Source: Cantharellus purpuraceus (taxonomy: Eukaryota > Basidiomycota > Agaricomycetes > Cantharellales > Hydnaceae). From it: 64,000 nucleotides of DNA. Where the stretch lies: NCBI GenBank assembly GCA_025174535.1, contig JALBUN010000022.1:363352-427351 (forward strand), written 5' to 3'. This document shows, one piece after another, positions 43,138 to 54,436 of this stretch (the stretch's first letter is position 1; the number at the start of each line of letters is the position of its first letter). The notes under the pieces are model-generated. The model saw only the letters and a list, made by a program, of their open reading frames with translations. It had not been told where the DNA came from and did not search any database. The position numbers and the translations under genes are program-made.

Positions 43138-44280
43138 ATGACCGATCAGCTTCCTGAAGCCTATTGGGACACTCTAGGTGAAAGTGGTGGCTTTCTGCGA
43201 GCGTTGTTCAACACCCAGGCGCAGCAGCTCCAGCAGCTGCAACTCCAGAACCAGCACCTCCAAAGCCAGTTAGCCAATGTCCAGAACAACCTAGCAGATG
43301 CTGCCACTGCTGCCGCCATTGCTGCAGCACAGACCATCTCTCAGACCACCTCATTTCCCACACCTTCTCCTACATCGTCATCCGTTTGCCCAATAAGGGC
43401 AGCTGAACCAGCCAAATTCAATGGAGATCGTGCAGAGTCGGAAGGTTTCATTCGCTCTATCAGGCTTGCCATTGCAGTCCAGCCTACATCTTTCCCAGAT
43501 GGGCGGACCAAGATCCTCTATGCCCTCTCTTTTATGACAGGAGGTTCTGCTGAAGTATGGGCGCACAATGAGACACAGGCAGTCATTGACAGGACCTCAC
43601 CACTCTCCACCTTGGAGGAATTCATTAAGCAAGTGGAGAACGCTTTTGGGGACCCTGACCGCTCTCGAACAGCACGAACAAAGCTACATGATCTTAGGAT
43701 GACACCTGGCATGTCAGCGGATGAATACACGGCACAGTTTGAGATACTAGCAGGAAGGACTGGGTTTAATGATGCAGCACTGGAAGATGCCTATGCCCGA
43801 GGGCTCCCTGCAATGATTCTTGACAAGATCCATGCACAGCCATCCCTCCCGTCCGATCTCAAGGCATGGAAGGATGCGGCCTGTCAAATTGACCGCAACC
43901 ACCGTCGTCTTCTAGAAGTGAGACGTGCTCAGACTTCCCTCACTCCTGCCCGCTCTACCCCATCCCGCCCTCACAGCACTCCGGTCATCTCTGTACCAAC
44001 TACCTTGGCAACCTCTAATGGTGCTGCACCTATGGATATTGACTCCAACCGCCATCGCATTGAGACTCGGACATGCTACAACTGTGGAAAGCGTGGCCAT
44101 ATATCCCCAGCATGCCCTGAACCACGCAAGGAACATATCTGAGCTGATCTCACACAAACAGCAATTGCAGGCATGATATCAGAGTCAGTAGCAGCTGCAC
44201 TGAAGGCCAAGGAAGAAGCGCAGAAGGCAGTAATTCCAAAGCAAGAGGAGAAGCAGGATTTTCAGGCCAGTCAGCAGTGA
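43138..44280 (+). pseudogene. C Gag polyprotein (one premature TGA)
   Basis: Starts at ATG 43138 (MTDQLPEAYWDTLGESGGF). A Gln-rich coiled-coil region (residues about 25-60) precedes the retrotransposon gag core (FNGDRAESEGFIRSIRLAI, EVWAHNETQAVI, FGDPDRSRTARTKLHDLRMT). The zinc knuckle CYNCGKRGHISPAC lies near residue 320. TGA at 44140-44142 (334 codons in) is probably CGA mutated, because the same frame continues 45 codons to a second TGA at 44278-44280, where the pol frame overlaps in the -1 frame. Confidence 0.88.
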
Positions 44281-45302
44281 AGAGCATGCCCTGCCTGACA
44301 AACCGGTTTTCAGTTCTTGAATCATGTACTGTAGGGCTAACAAGCGATATGTTACACGCACACTCCCTTGTCCATCAGACTGAAACCAAAACAGCCATGC
44401 CTGAAACCCCTTCTCAACTTCCAGCTAAACATGATGACCCTCCTCATCTCTACCTTTGATCTGCAGACATCCGTCGATGTACAAGAATTCCCATGAAAAT
44501 CCATTCGGTAGACACTGGATACCCTCTAGCCGTGGATGCACTCCTCGATAGTGGTGCTACAGGAATGTTCATTGATGCAGAATATGTCAAAGCAGAGAAA
44601 CTTTGAACACGCCCTCTACCACGTGCCATACCTGTTTATAACATTGATGGGACCCCAAATGAAGCAGGTTCAATCAAGGAAGAAGTCGATCTCATCTGCA
44701 CATATGGGACCCATACCGAACGTGCCACATTTTCAGTCACAAGCCTGGGAACCTTTGGCATAATTGTTGGGCACACCTGGCTTGTGAGGCACAACCCAGA
44801 GGTAGACTGGCGTACAGGAAAGGTACAGATGACTCGCTGCCCTGATTCATGTGGAGAAGTACCAGAACACAAAGAGCATTTGCTTGGTACAACTCCTTCA
44901 AATGGCAAGAACTCACACGGGCAACCCCAATACGAGGGAGACCGAACATTTGTTATCTTTGTAGAAGACTTGGAGAATATCTATGCTGGTTCAACAGTTT
45001 CTCAACAGCTCGCACAGAAGGCTGCAGAATCTACTCCAGTCAAAACCTTTGAGGAGATTGTCCCAAAGGCGTACTGGGGATTTAAGGATGTTTTTGCAAA
45101 GGAGTCCTTTGACCAACTTCCACCTCGAAAACTGTGGGACCACGCTATTGAACTCACTCCAGGAGCGCAACCCTTCAGCACAAAGGTCTATCCAATGTCC
45201 CCAAATGAGCAGAAGGAGTTGGACGCATTCCTTGAGGAGAACCTACGGAATCATCGTATATGTCCTTCCAAGTCACCCATGGCATCCCCTGTCTTTTTGT
45301 GA
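44281..45302 (+). pseudogene. C protease and start of reverse transcriptase
   Basis: The frame -1 to gag carries the aspartic protease motif LLDSGATGMFID (about 44547-44582), GTFGIIVGHTWLVRHNPEVDW, then the RT N-terminus (WDHAIELTPGAQPFSTKVYP). Two in-frame TGA codons (44458-44460 and 44605-44607) sit where Arg CGA is expected. At 45293-45298 the T-run is one short, which ends this frame with FL-stop instead of FFVKKKDG. Confidence 0.85.
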
Positions 45303-46549
45303 AGAAGAAGGACGGTAATCTTCGTTTTGTGCAAGACTACCTCAAGCTGAATGATATCACAATCAAAAACGCCTACCCACTACCCCTGGTACCAGACATC
45401 ATGAATAAAATTGACGCAGCCAATGCCAAGTACTTTACCAAGCTTGACATCCGATGGGGATATAACAATGTGCGTATTAAAGAGGGCGATGAGTGGAAGG
45501 CAGCCTTTCGAACCAATCGTGGTCTATTTGAACCCCTGGTCATGTTCTTTGGTCTCACAAACAGCCCAGCAACCTTTCAGACGATGATGAATGGCATTTT
45601 CAAGGAGCTCATTGATGATGGCACTATGGTAGTGTTCATGGACGACATCCTCATTTTCACTGAATCCCTAGAACAACACCACACGATTGTGCAATCTGTC
45701 CTTGAAATTCTTCAGGCCAACCACCTGTACCTCAAACCAGAGAAATGCCTTTTCTCGCAACAGAAGGTAGATTATCTTGGATTGATTCTCTCACAGGGAC
45801 AGGTAGCTATGGACCCAGTTAAGGTGGCTGGAGTCAGGGACTGGCCCACACCACGCAATGTGACAGAAGTCAAATCCTTCCTGGGTTTCATCAATTTCTA
45901 TCGTCGCTTCATTGAGGACTTCTCACATATCGCAAAGCCTCTGAATCGGTTAACAAAGGCAGATACACAGTGGTCTTGGATACCTGATGGCCCAGAACAA
46001 GAAGCCTTTGATAAACTCAAGCAGCTTGTCACGTCAACTCCAATCCTTGTCCTCCCAGATCAAACCAAGCATTTTCGACTAGAGACAGATGCTTCAGCAT
46101 ATGCAACAGGTGCTGTTCTATCTCAACTCTGTGACGATGAGAAATGGAGGTCGGTAGGTTTTGTATCCAAGAGCCTTTCAGATGCAGAGCGCAACTATGC
46201 CATCCATGATAAGGAATTGCTCTCAGTCATCCGTGGACTAGAAGAATGGCGCCACATCTTGGAAGGGACCAAATACAAGATTGAAATCCTTAACGATCAT
46301 CAAAACCTCACATATTTCCGTACAGCTCAGAATCTCAATCGTCGACAAGCTCGCTGGTCACTATACCTTTCTTGTTTTGACTTTGAACTGATCCACCGTC
46401 CTGGACGACATTCAGCCAAACCTGATGCCCTCTCACGACGTGTAGATCATAAGCGGGGGAGGAAGATAACCAGAACCAGGTTCTTCTTGGCCCTGAGCTG
46501 TTCCACATCGATGCGACATCCACCTATCCAGGGCCAGAAGCTCAAATGA
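45303..46549 (+). pseudogene. C reverse transcriptase and RNase H
   Basis: Continues in the shifted frame: VKKKDGNLRFVQDYLKLND, FTKLDIRWGYNNVRI, FGLTNSPATFQTMMN and VFMDDILIFTES (FMDD in place of YxDD). RNase H shows LETDASAYATGAVLSQ, NYAIHDKELLSVIRGLEEW and HRPGRHSAKPDALSRR. A second single-base slip in the G-run near 46453-46460 takes it out of frame with integrase. Confidence 0.88.
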
Positions 46550-48171
46550 TCACAGGAGAAGGAGACATATTCCTGGAACGTGTGCGGAACTGCACCAACA
46601 GAGATGAAAAGGTTGTAAAGGCTCTTAAGGAACTTGGTCCCTCTCGGAATTTACGAGGACAGGAATGGACCGAGGAGAATGGACTTGTCCTCTATCGTGG
46701 CAAGGTATATGTCCCTCTTGACCCAAAATTGCGCCATGACATTGTAAGGGCACACCACGATACTCACATTACAGGTCACCCTGGTTGCTGGAGAACAACA
46801 GAACTTGTATCCCGCAGCTACTGGTGGCCTGGATTTGGGCGATACATTGCCAAATATGTCAAGGGATGTGACCTCTGCAATCGGACAAAAACTTTCCCTG
46901 CTCCTCCTATGGGTAAACTCCTGCCTAATCGTGTCCCAGATCGGAGGTGGCAAGTGATATCTGTTGACCTTATTGTAGAACTACCCATCAGCCATGGCTA
47001 TGATGCACTCCTTGTCGTTGTGGACCGTCTTTCCAAACGAGCACATGTTATCCCTACCACCTCTGACATCAACTCCATAGGAGTTGCACGACTTTTACGA
47101 GACCATGTGTGGAAACACCATGGCCTTCCTGAGGAGATCATCAGTGACCGTGGCACCCAGTTTGTCTCTCAATTTATGTGTGAGCTCAATAAGCTTTTGG
47201 GGATCAAGGTTGCAGCATCCACAGCATATCATCCACAAACCGATGGTCAGACGGAAAGGGTAAATCAAGAAATTGAACAATACTTGAGGCTTTTAGTCAA
47301 TCAGCGCCAGGATGACTGGATTGAGTGGGTTCCTCTTGCAGAATTCACATACAACAACCGCATCCACTCCTCCACGCAATCAACCCCCTTCATGCTTGAT
47401 ACAGGCCAACACCCAAGGCTTGGGCTAGAGCCAATCCGAGAGACACGACTTGAAGCACTGGAAGAATTCACTGAGCGTATGGAGACAGCCACCACTGAGG
47501 CTCGCTCTGCCCTGGAAAAGGCAGCAGATGATATGGAACGATTCTATGATGCCCATCGGCAAGCAGCCCCAGTATACAAACTTGGTGACAAGGTCTGGCT
47601 CAATGCACAAAATATCACCACCACCCGTCCAACCAAGAAACTTGATCACAAATGGTTAGGACCGTATGTGATTAATAAGGTGGTCTCACGAAATGCCTAT
47701 GGCCTTCGACTTCCCCCAATCTTTGGCCGCACTCATCCAGTGTTCTCTGTTGTCTTACTCCGTCCTTATGAAAAGGATCCCATCCCTGAACGCCAGTCAT
47801 CTCCTCCACCACCTCCAGTCATTCAAGATGGAGTACAGGAATATGAAGTTGAGAAGATCCTTGACAGCAGAGTTTTCCGAGGAAGACTGGAATATCTGGT
47901 GCGTTGGAAGGGCTATGGAGCTGCTGTCGACCTCTGGATCCCAGCTAAGGATGCCAGTGGGGCTAGAAGGCGCATTGCAGACTTCCATCAGGAAAATCCT
48001 GAAGCCCCAAGGCGTATTTCGGCAGCCACCTATGCGGCTCTTCCCTTCAGTCGCTTTGAGAACTTCACAGAACCTCCCAAACAGGTCCTCTTTGATTGGA
48101 CAGCTGGCAGGAACCCAACACGTGGTACTGGACACATTTCAGAGCCGCAGAATAGGCACAATGAAGCTTAG
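46546..48171 (+). CDS. C integrase with chromodomain (open segment)
   Basis: 541 codons open. Zinc-binding HHCC: HHDTHITGHPG and CDLCNRTK. Catalytic core D-D-E: SVDLIVELP, ISDRGTQFVSQF, TAYHPQTDGQTERVNQEIEQY. GPY module: LGDKVWLNAQN, KLDHKWLGPYVI. Chromodomain: YEVEKILDSRVFRGRLEYLV and RWKGYGAAVDLWIPAKD. The stretch is uninterrupted, but upstream frameshifts prevent its translation as part of Pol. Confidence 0.88.
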   Translation: MITGEGDIFLERVRNCTNRDEKVVKALKELGPSRNLRGQEWTEENGLVLYRGKVYVPLDPKLRHDIVRAHHDTHITGHPGCWRTTELVSRSYWWPGFGRYIAKYVKGCDLCNRTKTFPAPPMGKLLPNRVPDRRWQVISVDLIVELPISHGYDALLVVVDRLSKRAHVIPTTSDINSIGVARLLRDHVWKHHGLPEEIISDRGTQFVSQFMCELNKLLGIKVAASTAYHPQTDGQTERVNQEIEQYLRLLVNQRQDDWIEWVPLAEFTYNNRIHSSTQSTPFMLDTGQHPRLGLEPIRETRLEALEEFTERMETATTEARSALEKAADDMERFYDAHRQAAPVYKLGDKVWLNAQNITTTRPTKKLDHKWLGPYVINKVVSRNAYGLRLPPIFGRTHPVFSVVLLRPYEKDPIPERQSSPPPPPVIQDGVQEYEVEKILDSRVFRGRLEYLVRWKGYGAAVDLWIPAKDASGARRRIADFHQENPEAPRRISAATYAALPFSRFENFTEPPKQVLFDWTAGRNPTRGTGHISEPQNRHNEA

Positions 48172-48277
48172 CGCTCACCAAATTCATCCATGCCGAAATT
48201 CCACTAACTGTATATAAGCCAGTGAATCCACTTCCCCTTCCTCAGTAAAACCATCATCGTTCACTACCCAACCCACC

Positions 48278-48765
48278 ATGCCTTACCAGTCTGAATCCAC
48301 CACTCTACGCTCACTCCGTTCCTACCCCTCAATCACTTGGTCAGTTGACTCAAGGGATACTGCATGTGCTGTAGAGGATTATAACCTCCTATCTCCACCT
48401 CCACAAGTTCATTTCCCCTTCTGGCATCGTAATCCATCCAGACGCCAGACATACTACATCGGGGACCCTCTATTCATCGGCAACTATGACATACCATATG
48501 CCTTCCAAGGGCTCGCCGGTAAAGTCACCTATGAGGGAGGGAGATGATACTTGGGGCAGTTTTCAGCACGAACAATCCCATATCCCCTGGAGAGTTCACC
48601 ATCCCACTTTACCCCAAGGCAGAGAAGAGTCACCATCAACACTCGTCATGGGCTCTACTTTGGCAGAGAGTGAGAAGGGACCTTGCAGAGTGCTTCAGGG
48701 TGTGTCTCTCTTGAGATGGATGGGACGATAGTGCATATCGAGACGACATGCATTAAGATGGAGGT
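48278..48765 (+). pseudogene. C 3'-terminal accessory ORF, related to repeat D ORF
   Basis: ATG at 48278 (MPYQSESTTLRSLRSYPS) opens 89 codons to TGA at 48545-48547. The same frame continues past it (RRVTINTRHGLYFGRE) with a second stop and then EMDGTIVHIETTCIKMEVM, ending at the 3' LTR. It shares with the D ORF the pattern W-S-(V/L)-D, PPPxV, Y-(Y/S)-IGDP-(L/I)-F and PYxF. It is an extra ORF after Pol in sense orientation. Function unknown. Confidence 0.55.
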
Positions 48766-48767
48766 GA

Positions 48768-49127
48768 TGTCAGGGTTCAAATAAGTCATATTCTATTTTT
48801 AGTATTTTCTCTTGACACCCCTATCAGCGCAGCCTGTCAGTGTGCGTCTCCCCTATTTCATTGCCCCTATCACTTCCCTATCTTTCCTCCCTATCTTGGT
48901 TCTCCTATCCGTCTCCATCATTTAGTATAAAGACTCGCCTTGGTGCAGTGTGATCCCCTCAGCTTGATCTCTGAGGATATCCGCTGTACCAGGTAAGTCC
49001 CATGTATTTATCAGAAACAGCTGTATAGACTGAGGATATCCGCTGTACCAGCTGGCATTATTTCTTATCAGCTCTCACTTATTGAGTATCTTGTTGTTGT
49101 GGCCTCGTCATCAGCGTCGCCCTCACA
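48768..49127 (+). repeat. C 3' LTR
   Basis: 360 bp, nearly identical to the 5' LTR, with the same intron-like unit at 48993-49051. The purine tract AAGATGGAGGTGA adjoins on the left. Confidence 0.92.
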
Positions 49128-49250
49128 GTTACGTACCCCTCGCCCTGATTGATCTTTGGAGTGCTGAACAACTGTGTTACACACCGTCTGCTTGCTAGGA
49201 CCGTTGCGCACAGGCTTATAGGATCTATTCCTTAAGCGAACCGACACCAT

Positions 49251-49808
49251 TTGTCCGTCTCCTTCAGGGTGGTATCCGGAGGTAAAATGGAGCTTCATGT
49301 CGAGAGCCTTTCCTAATGTGCAGAAGAAGGAGGACATGAACTCCGAACCCCGATCAGACGTGACATGTGATGGGACTCTGTGTTTAGAGAATATGTGGAG
49401 AACGAACAATTTAGCTAGTGAGGCGGAGGTGATGGTGTCATGTGTTGGAATGAATAGGGACTGTTTAGTGAACCTGTCAACAACCACGAGTATGGTGTCA
49501 TATCCGAGCGATGGGGGGAGCTTCTCTATGAAATCCATGGAGATGGAGTTCCATGGTTGCTCTGGGATCGGAAGTTGTTTGAGCGTTCCATAGGGTTTGT
49601 GCCTTTGCGATTTTGAGCGCATGCACGTGGTGCAGGAGTTACAGTAGTGTTGAATGTATCCCCACATTTTTGGCCATATGTAGTCTCGTCGGATTAATCC
49701 TTGTGTGTGATTTTGCCTGAAGTGGCCGGAGATCAGGTGATCATGATAATACTGCAAAACTTGGAGTTGGAGGCCGTTGGCATCGGGGACGTATATCCGG
49801 TCATTGTG
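49251..49808 (-). pseudogene. A3 integrase, N-terminal half
   Basis: Zinc-binding region HLISGHFRQNHTQ and CNSCTTCMRSK, then the core with SMDFIEKLPPSLGYDTILVV (first Asp) and VTSDRGSEFMSSFF (second Asp), FTSGYHPEGDGQ at the point where repeat D interrupts it. A stop near 49800 separates it from RNase H. Confidence 0.88.
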
Positions 49809-51842
49809 TCAGAGGTGTCCTTTGGGGTCAAGTGACCATTTCGGATCGGAAGGGTTGTCCAAGTGTTTAACTGCAACAGGATCAGATCGGAGTGATGAGC
49901 GGATGTCGGAGCGGAGTTGGTTGATGTCCATAATGGTGACAGCTCGGAGGGTGGGAGTCATGAGGGTGGATGCTCGTAGGGACGATGCCAGCTGCTCGTT
50001 AGTAAACACAGGACGAAAGTTGTGGGGGTTTACAGTGGCATAGTCGCTATTCCCCTCTTTAGGGTAGACGTCCCATCGTCTAGTTAACACGTCGGGCTTT
50101 GCTCCGAGTCGACCAGGACGGAAACAGATAATGAGGTTGAACTGAGATAGGTACCCAGACCATCGGACCTGTCTCCGGGTGAGCAGTTTCGTTGTGGAGA
50201 AGTATTCCAAGTTCTTGTGGTCCGTTATGACGTCTACCAGACCGGAGGGACCCTCAAGGTAGTGTCTCCATATCCGGAAGGCTTCATATATGGCAAGGAG
50301 CTCTTTGTCATAGACGTCATAGTTCAGTTCAGGGGGCGTGAATGTACATGAGTGAAAAGCGATTGGGTGGACTTGTCCGTCGTCCGGGGAGATGATGGAC
50401 AGGATTGCGGCAAGTGCATAGTCGGAGGCATCGGTCTCTAATAGGATGGGAACGTCTGGAACCCAATGAGTCAGTATCGGAGCGGAAGTAAAGGCCTTTT
50501 TCAAGGTCTCAAAACTCTGTCTACATTCGTCAGTGAAATTCCATTGGATACCCTTCCTAGTGAGTCGGGTGAGCAGAACAGTGATATCGGAGTAGCCGTG
50601 AATAAAGCAGCGGTAGAAGTTGGTGAACCCGAGGAAGGACTGTACATCCTTGACTTTCCGAGGTTCTGGCCATTCCTGTATGGCTCTGATTTTGTCATCG
50701 GACATTGTTAACCCTGCCGGGGAGAGGATATAGCCTAGGTATTCAACCGAGTCGGAGTGAAATTCGCATTTGTCAGTGCGGGCGAAGAGGCCATGCTTTC
50801 GGAGACATAGGAGTACCTCTCGGACATGTGTCCGATGTTCTTCTTCGTTGTCCGAATATACCAGAATGTCGTCTAAGTAAACTAGGACAGTCACATCGAG
50901 AAGGTCGGCGAAGGTATCATTCATGAACCTCTGGAAAGCGGCCGGAGCATTGGTTAGACCGAAGGGCATGACGCACCACTCGAAAGATCCATATCGTGTG
51001 CGGAAGGTCGTTTTCCATTCGTCGCCTTCTCGGATACGGACTAGATGGTAGGCATGTCGGAGATCTATTTTGGAATAGATCTTAGCTTTTTGAGGACTCT
51101 CGAGTAGGTCCACGGTGCGGGGTATCGGGTATCGGTCTTTCTTGGTGATTTTGTTGAGTCCACGGAAGTCGACGCATAGACGGAGTGATCCGTCCTTTTT
51201 GTGGACAAATAGGACCGGAGCTCCATGAGGAGATAGGGATGGGTGGATGAAGCCTGTGGCCAAGTTCTCGTCTATGAATGTTCGGAGGGCCAATAGTTCT
51301 TTTTGTGATAGTGAGTAGATAGGGCCAAGCGGAGGGGTGGAGTTGTCATCCAGTTCGATCTTGAGATCGTATGGTCGGTGTTCTGCTGGGGAGTCGGCTT
51401 TAGACTTGCTGAACACGTCGGCGAACTCATGATACTCCTTGGGAACCATAGAGAGGTCCGGTGGAGTGGATCGGGCGGAACGAGCAGTGAGGAATATCGG
51501 ATCGGAGAGGTGAACCTGGAATGTGTGAGAACCGTCCAGTTTGCTTAGTCTGGCGAAGACCATAGCATCCACCATCGATATAGATGGAGGGGTAGGCGGA
51601 GTATCTATTGGAGCGGAGTCAGCGGAGGCAGAAGATAATTTCGCACCTAAAGTTGCTGGTGACGTCGGGGATGACACAGCCTGTACTGGAGAATGGAATG
51701 TGATATGGCCCAATGCCCAGTCAATCAACGGATTGTAGCGGGTGAGCCAGTTATGTCCGAGGACCACAGAACAGCTGGAGTCAAGCGGAGTAACATAGAA
51801 TGTAAGGTTCTGGATTTCTCCGACAGAAAAACGGATAGACAA
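49809..51842 (-). pseudogene. A3 Pol: protease C-terminus, reverse transcriptase, RNase H
   Basis: 677 codons open. [20 protein letters not shown] (after protease), RT with [73 protein letters not shown] and LVYLDDILVYSDN (catalytic YLDD). RNase H shows LLETDASDYALAAILSI, YDKELLAIYEAFRIWRHYLE and FRPGRLGAKPDVLTRR. It is the best preserved coding part of A3, but the protease active site lies beyond a TGA (51852-51854) and the MITE. Confidence 0.92.
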
Positions 51843-51915
51843 ATCTATAGCTCATGAAATAACAGCATTAGTAGTGCCATCAAATAATCAGAGTGGTATC
51901 GGAGTTATGGTGTAT

Positions 51916-52480
51916 GGCGCTTGTTAGGAATCATGTCAGTATACAATATTCTGATGTATAGGAGATATACATCAGGATTTCAATGATACATAAAGCCAGG
52001 GAGTTACAATTTGGATATCTTAAAAGATTTCGGATGTGTGAAATTTTCATAAATATAAACATATATTCTATATTTTAATAAACTTTAAAAGATGAGATAT
52101 TTGGTTGAGATGAACATAATCATTTACATGGATATAATAGGAATGTCTGTATTAATATAATTGGTATTATATAGGGTATTTAGATATACAAATACCAGGT
52201 GGGGATTAAAGATAGTTCAAATTATGTTACAAGTATTGTATAAGAAAGAATCAATGATATTTGGATGTTCCCTCAAGAGAGTTGCCACCACTAAATGGGG
52301 AAAAAACAATTATTTTTGAGAATTATGCCAAAATATCACAATATGTTTTAATCTAGTATATTGTGTAAAATTTGAGAATCATGTTGAAATATGAAAATAA
52401 GTTTGAATTGAAGTGTATTGTATAAAATTTGAGGAAAATAGGTTGTATATACGTATTTGTTGTATTTCTGAACAAGTGTC
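51916..52480. mobile_element. 565 bp MITE-like element, copy 2, TSD TAT
   Basis: Same length and, as far as I can compare, same internal sequence as 4999-5563. The termini have changed slightly (GGCGCTTGTTAGGAA left; TTCTGAACAAGTGTC right). Duplication TAT at 51913-51915 and 52481-52483. The empty site is at 7386-7400 in A1. It splits the A3 protease between LHKLH and TYTIT. Confidence 0.88.
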
Positions 52481-52483
52481 TAT

Positions 52484-53849
52484 GTATGGAGTTTATGTAA
52501 ATTGGAAAAAGAGGAATTGAGGAAACAATGAGTAGACCCAGAGTCAATTAATGCTTGAATAGCGGTATCGGGAATGGAGTCGGAGTGGACGAGGAGGGTA
52601 AGGGAGTCGGAGTGGGAAAGAGCGGATGCGTTCAGGCGGACCTCGTTTGCCGTACGGGGAGTACCAACGCAGCCCTCAGCCCATACGGAGGCTATAGGAC
52701 TGCTTACTATTTTTTTTGGTCTGTTGCTTTAGCATCGGACTTGTCCGTCGTGGCGTTGGCGGCACGGCCCTTTGCCTTTGCTGCAGACGAGGTTGCCTTG
52801 TTGCAATCCTTGGCTTGGTGACCGGGCTTTCCGCAGAACAGACAGAGGTTGTTGTCCATGCGGCGCTGGTGTTCTTGCTGGGTAAGTTTTCCATCCTTTC
52901 CCAGCTTGGTGGAGAGGTCTGGAGTACTCTTGCGAGCTCTGGAGTTATTGCTGGTGCTGGGGTTGTTCTGACCGGAACTGGAAGCAGCAGCGTTACCAGT
53001 GTTTGATTTCTGGCCCAAATTGGCGGTAGCCCGCTTATCGGACCCCTTGTTGGACTTTGGGGTCTTGTCCGATGATTTGTCCGATTTGTTGTTGGCTGGA
53101 TTTTCGCGGGAGACCTCGGATTGACGTTCCCAATAACGGGCGTCGATGGCTTGGGTGAGCTTGCGGAGGGTAGCCAAAGTATCCGGGTTACCGATGCGTG
53201 ATATCTCGTCCTTGATACGGGATGGGAGTCCAATGTAAAATTGGCATCGGAGTGCGGCGTTGCCCCATTGGACTTTCGGAGCTAGCTGCTGGAAACTCAC
53301 AATGTATTTTGCGATTTTGTGATTTTCCTTCATCCAAAGTCGATTGAGTTCATTCTCGGCATCGGCCTCAGGGTTGTACGGACCGAAATTGGTCTGAAGT
53401 TCGGAGATGAAGTCGGAGTAGTCCTCTGACCATATCGGATCATCGGAGTCGTCCATGAGTGCTGGCTCGAAGTAGTCCAGTGCGGTGCCCTTGAGATAGG
53501 ACATGGCGAAGGTCACCTTTGCCCGATCGGATGTGAATGCATCGGGGTGATCGCGGAAATTCAACCGGCATTGCACCAAGAACAGCTGGAGTTTGCACAG
53601 ATCAGAGCCATCGAATGGGTCGGGTTCTCAGACCTTGGTCTGGGACTTAGGGGCTTGTGGGTTACGGATGCTGCTAGCGAGCAGGGAGATGGCTTGCGCC
53701 AGATTTGGAGAGGGCGGGGTGTCATCTTCTTCATTGATGGCCTCTATGTGGTCCGTCGGTTCTTCGACGACCTTGGGGATGGTGTCGATGCTGGGAGTGG
53801 GCACCTTGATGGTTTGTGCGCGTTCAGAATTGGCGGTGGATCGTGGCAT
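52484..53849 (-). pseudogene. A3 Gag and protease N-terminus
   Basis: ATG at 53849 (MPRSTANSERAQTIKV). TGA at 53628-53630 before EPDPFDGSD, then 290 codons: VQCRLNFRDHPDAFTSDR, MSYLKGTALDYFEPALMDD, LWMKENHKIAKYIVSFQQLA, a basic and Ser/Asn-rich region and the zinc knuckle CLFCGKPGHQAKDC near 52830, ending at 52707. The protease active-site region follows to 52484, where the MITE begins. Apart from the TGA, Gag is intact. Confidence 0.85.
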
Positions 53850-53881
53850 TGGTAGGAGTGAGTATGGCAGTTCGAATATAC

Positions 53882-54287
53882 TGTTACGCACTAGGTCCAA
53901 TTGGGGTCGGAGGTGGGGTGGTCGGAGCACATCGTGGGGTCAGAACGGACTTGGCTTCAGCTTATGTGCTGCGCCCTCACTAATACCGGTGTCTGAGATT
54001 TTGGAGATGGAGTATGACTTACAGAGTTAGGATCGGACTTAGGAGCTAGGTGTGATTCAATATTCGAACTGGGAATGAAGTCCCCAGTTGGGCAGCTTAA
54101 ATACATATTTGAAATCTAATAATAATTACTCCGGTGATGGGTCTCTGAGTCCGACGGCCTTACATGAGTATGTCCAAGTCCAACAGGGACGGATGTCCAG
54201 GTTCCCAAATGGAGTATAGATTTCATATGCTTGGGGATCTGAGGGGATCGGGCAGGGATCTGGGCGTTAATGAATATAGTCATAACA
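53882..54287 (-). repeat. A3 5' LTR
   Basis: 406 bp, short form, paired with 35395-35803. Downstream on the minus strand comes GTATATTCGAACTGCC, the place of the primer site; it does not start with TGG. Confidence 0.9.
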
Positions 54288-54292
54288 AGGTG

Positions 54293-54346
54293 AAGATGGG
54301 GATGGTGGAGGGGATGCTGTTGCAGCATCTGGCAATGGTGGTAAAG
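54293..54346 (-). pseudogene. Copia fragment between two A insertions
   Basis: 54 bases of copia linker sequence left between A3 and the solo A LTR. Its last five bases, TAAAG, are the duplication of the latter. Confidence 0.75.
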
Positions 54347-54436
54347 TGTTATGACTATATTCATTAATGCCCAGATCCCCATCTGATCCACTCAGATCCC
54401 CACACACATGAAATCTATACTCCATTTGGAAACCGC

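Larger units (their letters stand above)
42708..49127 (+). mobile_element. Chromovirus C (Ty3/gypsy), complete, TSD GTTAC
   Basis: 6,420 bp with LTRs 42708-43069 and 48768-49127 and a perfect duplication GTTAC (42703-42707, 49128-49132) of repeat D sequence. The LTRs differ by about one substitution and two single-base gaps, so the insertion is recent. It contains gag, pol with chromodomain and a 3' ORF. Three in-frame TGA codons and two single-base frameshifts make this copy defective. Confidence 0.93.
41416..49246 (+). mobile_element. Repeat D, copy 1 (split by element C)
   Basis: Starts TGATGAGCCAGGACGC, ends AACCGACA; net length about 1,406 bp (41416-42707 plus 49133-49246). The 4 bp flanks CTGT (41412-41415) and CCAT (49247-49250) would be a duplication with two transitions. 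The second copy (54437-55848) supports the same ends. Contains an ORF-bearing half and, downstream, a TATA-like GTATATAAAAG (42393-42403). It could be a solo LTR or a small non-autonomous retroelement. Confidence 0.7.
35395..54287 (-). mobile_element. Chromovirus A3 (Ty3/gypsy), nearly full length, TSD AGGTG
   Basis: Bounded by LTRs 53882-54287 (5') and 35395-35803 (3') with the perfect duplication AGGTG (35390-35394, 54288-54292). Both LTRs lack the same internal segment of about 105 bp, which supports their being a pair. Order on the minus strand: gag, protease, RT, RNase H, integrase, chromodomain, then an antisense accessory gene and the 3' LTR. Subtracting two solo B LTRs, the D/C block and the MITE leaves about 7.6 kb. 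Confidence 0.92.
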
